DNA from: Nostoc parmelioides FACHB-3921
GTDB taxonomy: Bacteria; Cyanobacteriota; Cyanobacteriia; Cyanobacteriales; Nostocaceae
Assembly: GCF_014696625.1 (NCBI RefSeq)
Contig: NZ_JACJQL010000023.1
Location: 39,637 to 103,636, forward strand
Direction of reading: 5' to 3'
DNA length: 64,000 nucleotides
In this document: positions 10,501 through 17,981 of the stretch, piece by piece
Layout of the letters: every line of letters starts with the position of its first letter
Numbering within the stretch: position 1 is the first letter of the stretch
Position numbers and translations under genes: made by a program
The notes under the pieces: model-generated
Seen by the model: only the letters and a program-made list of their open reading frames with translations
What the model was told of the DNA's origin: nothing
Database searches by the model: none

Positions 10501-10942
10501 AAACTCCAGGCGATCGCACAATTTGATTGACAATTACCCGTTCAGCTCCGTTAATAATGAACGTGCCGCGATCGGTCATCAAAGGTAGATCCCCGATAAA
10601 TACTTCTTGTTCTTTGATGTCCCCGGTTTCTTTATTCAACAGGCGGGTGGGAACATACATTTGTACAGCATAGGTACTGTCGCGGCGTTTCGCTTCTTCA
10701 ACGCTGTACTTTGGCTCCTTAAGTTTGTAATTATGTCCTAAAAAATGCAGTTCTAATTTGCCTGTATAGTCTGTAATAGGACTAAAGGAGTTAAGTTCTT
10801 CGATCAGCCCTTCTTCTAAAAACCAGCGAAAGCTTGAACGCTGGATTTCAATCAAGTCGGGCAACAGAAAGGCGGGTTCAATATAATTTTCGCTAATCAT
10901 GCCTCTACCTTTGTCAACCTGGTTAAATTTTTTAGATGACAC
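7547..10942 (-). CDS. rpoB: RNA polymerase beta subunit
   Basis: 1131-residue beta subunit; forms the other pincer of the RNAP cleft. The rifampicin-pocket region ([20 protein letters not shown]) is at about residues 375-400, and the conserved [20 protein letters not shown] region and a C-terminal clamp-contacting block are intact. The start ATG at 10942 gives the normal beginning of the protein. Residues about 608-632 ([20 protein letters not shown] and following) are a low-complexity, polar segment between conserved blocks. Its DNA contains heptamer repeats like those in intergenic regions, so it looks like an in-frame repeat invasion of a surface loop. Confidence 0.98.
   Translation of the reverse strand: [1131 protein letters not shown]
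9053..9080. repeat. STRR heptamers inside rpoB coding sequence
   Basis: Four consecutive 7-base units, GTGAGTT GTCAGTT GTCCGTT GTCAGTG, lie within rpoB and encode roughly residues 621-630 on the opposite strand. The unit is the same as in the intergenic array at 20093-20120 (TTGACAG family, other strand). The frame is preserved. Confidence 0.7.
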
Positions 10943-11676
10943 TACAGCTAGTGTCTTTAGCCGTTTGGGAACTTCTCCTGTATGCTCACCTGATTATTTA
11001 CAGGCAATGGCAAACGCAGCAATTGAAGCTGGAGAGTGCGATTTTGACAAGAGGGGTAATAGCCCCCAATTGCCAGTCAAGGGTATTCCTATCGAGCTAC
11101 GCAGCCGATTTCCCAACAGCAGTTGTTTGCAATATTTTGGAATTTGATCTGTTTTTCTCACTTCCCCTCCCAAAAGCGCGTTAATTTGCATGACGCTGCT
11201 CTAACCTTTTGTCTTACCGATATACCTTTTATACTCGTGGTGGTATCTCGAAATAAAGGAAATGAGCCGCATTATGGAGGTTTTGAATGAAAATGGCCTG
11301 ATTTTGCTGGGTTTTAATCACAAGGCAATTTCTTTTAACAATTTTCTATAGGTTCAATTACAGGCGTTGTGTAGCCAAGGTTTATCTCAATTTGGGTTGA
11401 GATCATCCGCTTGTAGAGGTATGAGGATGGTCAAGTTGATAACTTTACAAAATCAAGCTTAGGAGTTATTAGTTCCTTCTTTTATCATTATGACGCACAC
11501 AAAATGTTTTGGAGGGATTAATCTTAGCATATTTTTGTCCTCCTAGCGGCTTATTTATTTTAATGAAGGCTAAAGGAAAAAGGGATCGGGGATTGGTAGT
11601 GGGGACTGGGGAAGAATTAATTCAGAATTTAAGAATTTTTCTCCCTACACTCTGCCTTGTTTCTACTTAGCGAGTT
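10943..11676 (-). promoter_or_regulatory. rpoB upstream region (734 bp, no gene)
   Basis: Long gap between tatD and rpoB, expected to carry the main rpoBC promoter and leader on the minus strand. Seen in it: a perfect 7-bp inverted repeat ATCTCAA-TTTGGG-TTGAGAT at 11384-11403, and a G-rich heptamer stretch (GGGGATTGGTAGTGGGGACT) at 11587-11606 that belongs to the CCCCANT-type STRRs. A TATAAAAGG stretch on the minus strand near 11225-11233 could be a -10 region, but no clear -35 was found. A 65-codon frame within it shows no protein-like features. Confidence 0.4.
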
Positions 11677-12465
11677 TTATAACACCAGACCGAATAATTC
11701 GCAGGCATTTTGGGTAGTTTGAGCAGAAATTGCCTCTAGTGTTTCTCCACGTAACGCGGCTACTTGCTCGGCTACATGGCGTACATAAGCAGGCTCATTC
11801 CGCTTTTCTCCCCGTTTGGGAACTGGTGCTAAAAAGGGGCAGTCTGTTTCAATCAGTAGGCGATCGCTTTTTACCATTGCAGCCGAGGCTTGAATAGCTT
11901 TGGCGCTTTTGAATGTAACTGTGCCGCTAAAGCTAATATAAAAACCTAAGTCAAGAAACCACTGGGTTTCTTCTGGCGTTCCTCCCCAACAGTGCATTAC
12001 ACCCCGAATTTTATCACCTGTACGCTCCTGCCATTTTTGCAAGATTTCTCTTACAGCCACTGCCGCGTCCCGACAGTGAATAATTACTGGTAAGTTGAGT
12101 TGGGAGGCGATCGCTAATTGTGCCTCAAACACCATGCGCTGTTGCTCATTGTTATCGGCTTTGTAAAAATCCAGCCCCATCTCGCCAATTGCCACTATCT
12201 TAGAATCAGAACGAGCCAAAGATAAGATTTGCTCGCCTGTGTCACTTTGCCATTTATCCGCATCTAAAGGATGCAGCCCTACAGCAAAACTTATTTCGGG
12301 AAATTGGTGAGCTATGGCTTGAATACTAGGAAATTCCTCCGGCTCAACACAGGAATGAACTAAACGTACAACTCCTGCTTCTTGCCAGCGCGATCGCACT
12401 TCTGCCAAATCTGACTGGAAGGTGTCAAAATTTAGGTGTACGTGGGTGTCAATTAGCTGCATCAT
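11677..12465 (-). CDS. tatD: TatD-family metal-dependent deoxyribonuclease
   Basis: TIM-barrel metal hydrolase of the TatD/YcfH family, implicated in DNA 3'-end processing and quality control. Metal ligands are all visible: the N-terminal HVH in IDTHVHLNFD, Glu in AIGEMGLDFY, His in VIIHCRDA, His in GVMHCWGG and Asp in LLIETDCPFLAP. At about 261 residues it has the usual family length. The second Met (MQLIDTHVHL) is the more likely start than the Met directly before it. It lies between rpsT and rpoB on the same strand, an order common in cyanobacteria. The cellular substrate is not evident from sequence. Confidence 0.93.
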   Translation of the reverse strand: MMQLIDTHVHLNFDTFQSDLAEVRSRWQEAGVVRLVHSCVEPEEFPSIQAIAHQFPEISFAVGLHPLDADKWQSDTGEQILSLARSDSKIVAIGEMGLDFYKADNNEQQRMVFEAQLAIASQLNLPVIIHCRDAAVAVREILQKWQERTGDKIRGVMHCWGGTPEETQWFLDLGFYISFSGTVTFKSAKAIQASAAMVKSDRLLIETDCPFLAPVPKRGEKRNEPAYVRHVAEQVAALRGETLEAISAQTTQNACELFGLVL

Positions 12466-12468
12466 TTA

Positions 12469-12547
12469 GTCGTTAGTCATTAGTCAATAGTCAATGGTCA
12501 AGAGTTATGAAAGAAACTGTTGACGTTGGACTATTGACTCTTAGACT
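12469..12547. repeat. STRR heptamer arrays flanking a spacer (TTAGTCA/ATAGTCA type)
   Basis: The rpsT-tatD spacer is built mostly of degenerate heptamers: GTTAGTCATTAGTCAATAGT on one side and inverted copies (GGACTATTGACTCTTAGACT) on the other. The inverted halves can fold into a long imperfect hairpin, which could act as an attenuator or mRNA stabiliser. Confidence 0.65.
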
Positions 12548-12548
12548 A

Positions 12549-12842
12549 TTATGCTGTTTGCTCGATGGGTTTGAGTTTGCTAGCGAGTCTGGACTTTTTC
12601 CTAGCCCCGTTGTTGGGATGGAGGATGCCCCGTTTGACTGCTTTGTCGATTCTGCTGTAAGCCGCAGCTAGGCGTGTTTGCGCTTCCTGTTTTGATTCTG
12701 GAGTAGGATTAGCTGCATAGGCTTGTACAGCGCTTAGGTAATTTTTCATCAGCGTCTTAACTGATGATTTGTAGGTTTTGTTACGTACCCGGTTGCGTTC
12801 TGCGATTTGGGCGCGTTTAAGGGCAGACTTATTATTAGCCAC
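12549..12842 (-). CDS. rpsT: 30S ribosomal protein S20
   Basis: 97-residue S20, a primary 16S rRNA-binding protein of the small subunit. I place the start at a GTG (12842-12840), giving [20 protein letters not shown], because S20 proteins begin ANxKSALKR. The longer frame with 12 extra hydrophobic residues upstream has no family support. A weak GGAA lies a few bases upstream of the GTG, and a perfect TATAAT on the minus strand at 12867-12862 sits just before it. If used, that -10 would give a very short leader. Lys/Arg-rich helices and a conserved middle ([20 protein letters not shown]) confirm the family. It heads the tatD-rpoBC run. Confidence 0.95.
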
Positions 12843-13569
12843 AGTCGATTCCAAAAAGAAAATTATATGTACACACACTACTAGACTTACTAATATAGCA
12901 TCTGTGTTGCCAATGTGAGAATTTAGGAAAATTTTTTCAGTCAGGTTTTTTCTGAGGCTCAGTGAGCATATATGGGTAACAAAATCAACAATAAGAACAC
13001 CAGTGTGTGCTAAACCGGAGAAAACAGTTTAAAATAAGGTACTCTAATCAAAAAATATCCATTCTCCAATTCTGCCAAACTTAGTCAAGTAGTTAAGAAC
13101 ACCAGTTGTTTAGTTCGTTACCAAAATGAATTTAATTTCATGAAAAACGGCAAGGGTTAATCAGCTGGAGTAGCGGTATAAACGCCATTACATATCTATC
13201 TACGACCAAGACTAGTTACTAAAAGATAAACATAAGTAAAAATTATCATCAGAGCCTGTTTTTCCTGATAAATTACACGAGAACTAGATGTGCGTCAGCG
13301 CAATCTTTCTACTCAGAAATTTTAGGAAAGAGGTTTAAGGGAATGAGGGATTGGCGCTCCTACTCCCTGCCGTAGTCAATAAAAGGCGCGGACTGAGAAA
13401 CTTAGTTGCCTCCCCAAGCAAATCAGGTGCTGGAAGCCTTGGGAGAGTATCAAAAAAATCCAGGTTAAGCTAGAAGAGAGAGTTAGATGAAGCTTGGTAT
13501 CCTTTGGGGTAAAAAGTAAAAATAATTCTCAGGCGGGTATATTCTAAATTTTGGCATTGTCCTTACTCC
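12843..13569. other. Divergent intergenic region rpsT/hisD
   Basis: About 727 bases without a supportable gene, between divergently transcribed rpsT and hisD. It must carry both promoters. Apart from the TATAAT beside rpsT at 12862-12867, I see no convincing -35/-10 pair, repeat or RNA gene. An 87-codon frame reading across it and into hisD on the minus strand has no family resemblance. Confidence 0.5.
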
Positions 13570-14871
13570 ATGCTGCGAATCATTACTCAGCAGGCAGATG
13601 TTAAAGCAGAACTGCAAAGAATCTGCGATCGCACTCACGACGAACAGGTGCTTCACAAGGAAGCAACTGTGCGGGAAGTGTTGCAAGCAGTGAAACGCCA
13701 AGGCGACAAAGCTGTTTTGCATTACACAGACGAATTTGACAATCAAATTCTCAAAGCTGAAGAGTTGCGCGTTACAGGTTCAGAACTGGACGCAGCTTAC
13801 CAACAGGTATCAAAGGAACTGCTGGAGGCGATTCAGCTAGCTAGCCGCCAAATTGAAGCTTTTCATCGTCAGCGAGTCCCCAAAAGCTGGGTACACTTTG
13901 GCGATGATGATATTGTACTGGGCAAACGCTACACTCCTGTAGACCGTGCGGGTTTGTATGTTCCTGGTGGTCGCGCTGCTTACGTCAGTACAGTGCTGAT
14001 GAACGCAATTCCGGCGAAGGTGGCTGGTGTACCGCGTATAGTAATGGCGACACCACCAGGCGCACAGAAAGCGATTAATCCCGCAGTGTTAGTAGCAGCC
14101 CAAGAAGTTGGGGTGCAAGAAATTTATCGGGTAGGGGGGGCGCAAGCGATCGCCGCTTTAGCCTATGGTACAGAGACAATCCCCAAGGTTGATGTAATTA
14201 CTGGGCCTGGTAACATCTATGTCACTTTGGCGAAAAAACTGGTTTACGGCACTGTGGGGATCGATTCCTTAGCCGGGCCTAGTGAAGTGCTGATTATTGC
14301 CGATGAAGGAGCAAATCCTGTCCATGTAGCCACTGATATGCTGGCACAGGCGGAACATGACCCAATGGCGGCGGCAATTTTGTTTACCACAGACCCAGCT
14401 TTGGCCAAGAATGTCCAAGTAGCAGTGGAAAGACAATTGGTAGACCATCCACGGCGGATAGATACCGAAAAAGCGATCGCTCATTACGGTTTAATCGTGC
14501 TTGTAGAATCCCTAGATGCAGCCGCAGAACTCTCCAATGAATTTGCACCAGAACACCTAGAGTTAGAAGTTAAAGATCCTTGGGCTGTATTACCCAACAT
14601 TCGCCATGCTGGTGCTATCTTCCTCGGTTATTCCACACCAGAAGCCGTAGGAGATTATCTAGCCGGCCCCAACCATACTTTACCTACATCTGGTGCTGCC
14701 CGCTATGCCTCTGCCTTAAGTGTAGAAACTTTCCTCAAACATTCCAGCATCATTCAGTATTCCCAAACTGCACTCAATAAGGTAGCTGGAGCGATCGACG
14801 CTTTAGCCACGGCTGAGGGCTTACCCTCCCATGCTGATTCAGTGAAGCGGAGAATTCAGCAAGATGAATGA
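13570..14871 (+). CDS. hisD: Histidinol dehydrogenase
   Basis: Cytoplasmic zinc enzyme catalysing the last two oxidations of histidine biosynthesis, L-histidinol to L-histidine with two NAD+. 433 residues is the normal length. Visible signatures include DRAGLYVPGGRAAYVSTVLM, the nucleotide-binding GPGNIYVTLAKKLVYG, the zinc/catalytic region SLAGPSEVLIIADE followed by LAQAEHDPMA, and the C-terminal GPNHTLPTSGAARYASALS. It stands alone on the plus strand with other his genes elsewhere, as usual in cyanobacteria. No regulatory sequence was recognised upstream. Confidence 0.97.
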   Translation: MLRIITQQADVKAELQRICDRTHDEQVLHKEATVREVLQAVKRQGDKAVLHYTDEFDNQILKAEELRVTGSELDAAYQQVSKELLEAIQLASRQIEAFHRQRVPKSWVHFGDDDIVLGKRYTPVDRAGLYVPGGRAAYVSTVLMNAIPAKVAGVPRIVMATPPGAQKAINPAVLVAAQEVGVQEIYRVGGAQAIAALAYGTETIPKVDVITGPGNIYVTLAKKLVYGTVGIDSLAGPSEVLIIADEGANPVHVATDMLAQAEHDPMAAAILFTTDPALAKNVQVAVERQLVDHPRRIDTEKAIAHYGLIVLVESLDAAAELSNEFAPEHLELEVKDPWAVLPNIRHAGAIFLGYSTPEAVGDYLAGPNHTLPTSGAARYASALSVETFLKHSSIIQYSQTALNKVAGAIDALATAEGLPSHADSVKRRIQQDE

Positions 14872-15090
14872 TGAGGAATGTTTAATTTTTTCCTATACTT
14901 TTGGTAAAAGTTACTCAGTGGTTGCAAACTGAGACTCTGGCCAGCTGTCGCCTCAAGGACAAAAAGCTCCGGATAGCGAAGACTCCACCATACAAACTTA
15001 GACCTAATGTGAGTCATTGTTGAGGTGTAGCTGCCAGTAGCTTGGTCTATCTACTTATATCAGGGGTCTACTCTGGAGGAGGCAACAGCA

Positions 15091-15516
15091 GTGGTAAGAA
15101 ATATTTTGGTAGCGCTAGATGGTTCAGAAATTGCCCCACGAGTAGTTGAGGTATTAGATGAATTAGTGTTGTCACCAGACGGCACAGTAGTTCTGTGTCA
15201 TGTGTTTCCTACAGCAGATTCAGAGATGGAATTACCTGCTGACCTTCCCCACCCAGAATCTACTACAGGTTCTTATTTTCAAATTGAAAAACAATTGCAA
15301 TATTATCAAGATAACTTATCAGTTAAAACCGAATTAGAATTGGTGACAGGCGACCCAGCAGAAGAGATTATTCGTTTATCTAATATTTATCAAACTGACT
15401 TAATTATTATTGGCAGTCGCGGCTTAACTGGCATGAAGCGCATTGTGTCAGGTTCTGTCAGCAATCAAGTAGTAGAAGAAGCTAATTGCTCAGTTCTGGT
15501 AGTCAAGCCCAAGTGA
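15091..15516 (+). CDS. Universal stress protein (UspA family)
   Basis: 141-residue single-domain Usp, an alpha/beta nucleotide-binding fold. The start is GTG at 15091, supported by a strong GGAGGAGG Shine-Dalgarno at about 15075-15082. N-terminal ILVALDGSE carries the conserved Asp, and the C-terminal GSRGLTGMKRIVSGSVSN has the G-2x-G-9x-G-S motif of ATP-binding Usps. Such proteins are stress-linked and often dimeric; the specific stress cannot be read from the sequence. It is apparently monocistronic between hisD and a broken Uma2 gene. Confidence 0.9.
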   Translation: MVRNILVALDGSEIAPRVVEVLDELVLSPDGTVVLCHVFPTADSEMELPADLPHPESTTGSYFQIEKQLQYYQDNLSVKTELELVTGDPAEEIIRLSNIYQTDLIIIGSRGLTGMKRIVSGSVSNQVVEEANCSVLVVKPK

Positions 15517-15565
15517 GGTTAGAGGTTAAAGTAGATTTAAAGTCGGCTTTTCCCTACTTCCCACT

Positions 15566-16163
15566 ATAGCTACAACCCCAGCAGTTACTAAAATATTTAC
15601 CTTTGAAGAGTATCTTGCTTATTATGATGGGACTGATACTCGCTATGAATTGGTCAATGGAGAACTAATTCCTGTGAGTCTGAGAACTGGACAACATGGG
15701 GCGATAGTAGGTTTTCTTAATAACTCCTTTCGAGATGAAATTCGCCACCAAAAGTTTAGATTGGACTTCTCAACAAATGGTTATTGGTGTTCGTTCTCCT
15801 CGTGCAGGGAAATGGGATACATCAAGAGTTCCCGATATAGTTGTGATTCCATTAGCTCAATGGCGAGATTTGAGAAACCGAGAAGCAGTGATTGAACTGA
15901 ATGAACTACCGCCATTATTGGTAGTGGAAGTTGTCAATGAATCAACAAAAACCGTAGATTATCGAGCCAAGCGAGTTGAGTATAACGTTCTCAATATTCC
16001 AGAGTATTGGATTGTTGATCCATTAACCAACAAAGTGACTGTTTTCGGCTTGATTGAGGAATTATATGAGCCAGTGGAGTTTGTTGGTACAGAATCGATT
16101 CAATCTCAAATTTTTCCAGAGTTGAGATTAACCGTTGAGCAAGTTTTATCTGCTGAGGATTAG
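15566..16163 (+). pseudogene. Uma2-family (DUF820) endonuclease-like gene, frameshifted and start-less
   Basis: The N-terminal half reads in frame 2 (ATTPAVTKIFTFEEYLAYYD, then YELVNGELIPVS) and the C-terminal half in frame 3 (LDWTSQQMVIGVRSPRAG, then PDIVVIPLAQW, PLLVVEVVNES, YWIVDPLTNKV). Together they form one Uma2 protein, a PD-(D/E)XK-like fold very common in cyanobacteria. The frame change falls at about 15751-15757, consistent with one extra base in the GTTTA run. At the expected start there is ATA (15566) instead of ATG. A protein could still be made from an internal start at 15735, but it would lack the N-terminal region. A sequencing error is possible for the shift, less so for both defects. 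Confidence 0.75.
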
Positions 16164-16169
16164 AGGTTT

Positions 16170-16556
16170 TTATTTTTCTAGAGTTGTTAAAAACTGCCGC
16201 AAACTTAATAAACTCAAGGTTTGTCCCAAATTCAAGGGCAAAAGTGACACCCCTTCTAAACGCGACTGTACCCAACCGTCTCCCCAGTACCATTCATGAA
16301 AACCATCGATACCACCACTGAGTAGCAAGCGCAGACAGTTGGGCTTGGCTACATCTACTCGATGATGAATTGCTACCGGCCCAGCCCAGGTTGTAAACTG
16401 CAATCCTGTGTGTAGTTCATCTGGTGTTCCTGGCGCAAAGCGTTGTCCCATCAACCATTTTTCTAATTGTACCGGACGCAGCAGACTATCATGAATGGTG
16501 TTTGCTGATGCTGCTATTTCGATACGCAGTTGGCTTTGTTGAAAATTACCTAGCAT
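16170..16556 (-). CDS. SRPBCC (START-like) domain protein
   Basis: 128-residue small protein. The pattern LRIEIAASANTIHDSLLRPV, then LEKWLMGQRF, TGLQFTTWAGPVAIHHRVD and the closing LLSLRQFLTTLEK resembles the helix-grip SRPBCC fold, with an N-terminal strand, a helix pair, an antiparallel sheet and a long C-terminal helix. Such proteins bind hydrophobic ligands; no ligand can be named here. It converges on the Uma2 remnant with only 6 bases between stops and diverges from hslO. Conserved hypothetical in my judgement. Confidence 0.6.
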   Translation of the reverse strand: MLGNFQQSQLRIEIAASANTIHDSLLRPVQLEKWLMGQRFAPGTPDELHTGLQFTTWAGPVAIHHRVDVAKPNCLRLLLSGGIDGFHEWYWGDGWVQSRLEGVSLLPLNLGQTLSLLSLRQFLTTLEK

Positions 16557-16821
16557 TTGCAGAAGTTGAATTAAAGAGATTTCTGTAGCGATCCTAGATC
16601 ACAGATCAACAACTTGATAAAAATAAATGTTGTTAAAGGTCAGTTAATTTTACACGAAACTCTTTCTGTCAACTAGAACTCAAAGTTTCATTGCAGTTGA
16701 TCTCATTCCTAACATCATCTTTAGTTTGTTTTATCGAATCTCTCACGCCATCAGATGAATCCAACAATATCATTGTGACAGACGTTGCATGAAACATCTT
16801 TAACTGTGGATGCTTGCGTAA

Positions 16822-16850
16822 GTTTTGTATAAGTTAAGTTTTGTTATAAT
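16822..16850 (+). promoter_or_regulatory. Putative hslO promoter
   Basis: A perfect TATAAT -10 hexamer lies at 16845-16850, 73 bases before the hslO start codon. The possible -35 (TTTTGT at 16824-16829, 15-base spacing) is weak. The rest of the 352-base gap back to 16557 is AT-rich and shows nothing else I can support. Confidence 0.4.
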
Positions 16851-16923
16851 GGGGTAATATTTTTGTATCTCTAGCTTAAGAGCCAGGGCATTTGTTAAGA
16901 AATTATTATTGGTAAGGTTCTTC

Positions 16924-17829
16924 ATGGCGGATCAATTAATTCGCGCCACGGCAGCCGATGGCGGGATTCGTGCAGTGGGTGTGATTACCACACGGTTGAC
17001 GGAAGAAGCAAGACAGCGTCACAAGCTTTCTTATGTCGCTACTGCTGCTTTGGGACGGACGATGGCGGCTGGCTTGTTGATGGCTTCTAGCATGAAACGA
17101 GCTGGTTCTAGGGTGAACGTCCGGGTGAAGGGTGACGGGCCGTTGGCTGGGATTTTAGTAGATGCTGGCTTGGATGGGACGGTGCGCGGTTATGTAGGCA
17201 ATCCACATATAGAATTACCTCCGAATGCCAGAGGTAAATTAGATGTGGGTGGCGCGGTAGGAAATGGTTATCTCTATGTTGTCAGAGATATTGGTTATGG
17301 CTACCCTTACTCTAGTACGGTAGAACTGGTTTCTGGTGAAATTGGTGATGATGTGGCTCATTACCTCGTGACTTCTGAGCAAACACCTTCGGCGTTGATG
17401 TTAGGGGTGTTTGTCGGGGCCGGTGGTGTAACTGCGGCTGGCGGTTTGCTGGTGCAGGTGTTGCCGAAAGCAGCTAGAGATGAAGCTTTAGTGGCAAAAT
17501 TAGAATCGAGGGTGGGGGCTTTATCAGGGTTTACGCCGTTGTTGCAAGCGGGTAAAACTTTGCCGGAAATCTTTCACGATTTGCTGGGTGATATGGGGCT
17601 GACGATTTTTCCCGAAAGCCAAATACTGCGCTTTCATTGCGGTTGCTCATTCGATCGCGTGTTAGGAGCATTAAAGATGTTGGGAGAAGCCGAATTACAA
17701 GATATGATTGTTAAAGATGATGGAGCTGAAGCAACTTGCGATTTTTGTGGCAAGGTTTATCAAGCCAGCAGTGAGCATCTCACTCAATTAATTGTGGATT
17801 TGCAAACTGAGTCTTCTGTATCGGGTTAA
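16924..17829 (+). CDS. hslO: Redox-regulated chaperone Hsp33
   Basis: Cytoplasmic holdase chaperone activated by oxidative unfolding. 301 residues from ATG at 16924 (MADQLIRATAADGGIRAVGV); an in-frame TTG 15 bases upstream adds five residues without family support. The N-terminal chaperone fold is complete. The C-terminal zinc redox switch is intact as CxC (FHCGCSFDR) and CxxC (CDFCGKVY), about 40 residues apart. Oxidation of these four cysteines releases zinc and activates the protein. No co-transcribed gene is evident; the next gene starts 152 bases on. Confidence 0.95.
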   Translation: MADQLIRATAADGGIRAVGVITTRLTEEARQRHKLSYVATAALGRTMAAGLLMASSMKRAGSRVNVRVKGDGPLAGILVDAGLDGTVRGYVGNPHIELPPNARGKLDVGGAVGNGYLYVVRDIGYGYPYSSTVELVSGEIGDDVAHYLVTSEQTPSALMLGVFVGAGGVTAAGGLLVQVLPKAARDEALVAKLESRVGALSGFTPLLQAGKTLPEIFHDLLGDMGLTIFPESQILRFHCGCSFDRVLGALKMLGEAELQDMIVKDDGAEATCDFCGKVYQASSEHLTQLIVDLQTESSVSG

Positions 17830-17981
17830 TGTATAAAAGGGATCTGGATCTACTAATTATTAATGGTATTTAAAGAAAAGATAATGTAACAAGTAGCTTT
17901 TAAATTATGAGAAAGTTACTATGGCAAAAATAGCATTATCATTCTAAAACAGATCGCTATTCAACTATTTTGGTGTGAGAG

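Noticed and set aside
10994..11191. 65-codon minus-strand frame upstream of rpoB
   Set aside because: No family resemblance or ribosome-binding site; it lies in the promoter/leader region of rpoB.
12466..12548. Possible tRNA or small RNA in the rpsT-tatD gap
   Set aside because: The folding potential comes from inverted heptamer repeats; no cloverleaf or conserved tRNA loop sequence is present.
13483..13746. 87-codon minus-strand frame crossing the hisD start
   Set aside because: Overlaps the conserved hisD N-terminus and has no recognisable domain.
15991..16293. 100-codon minus-strand frame at the Uma2/SRPBCC junction
   Set aside because: Shifted-frame shadow of the SRPBCC gene and antisense to the Uma2 remnant.
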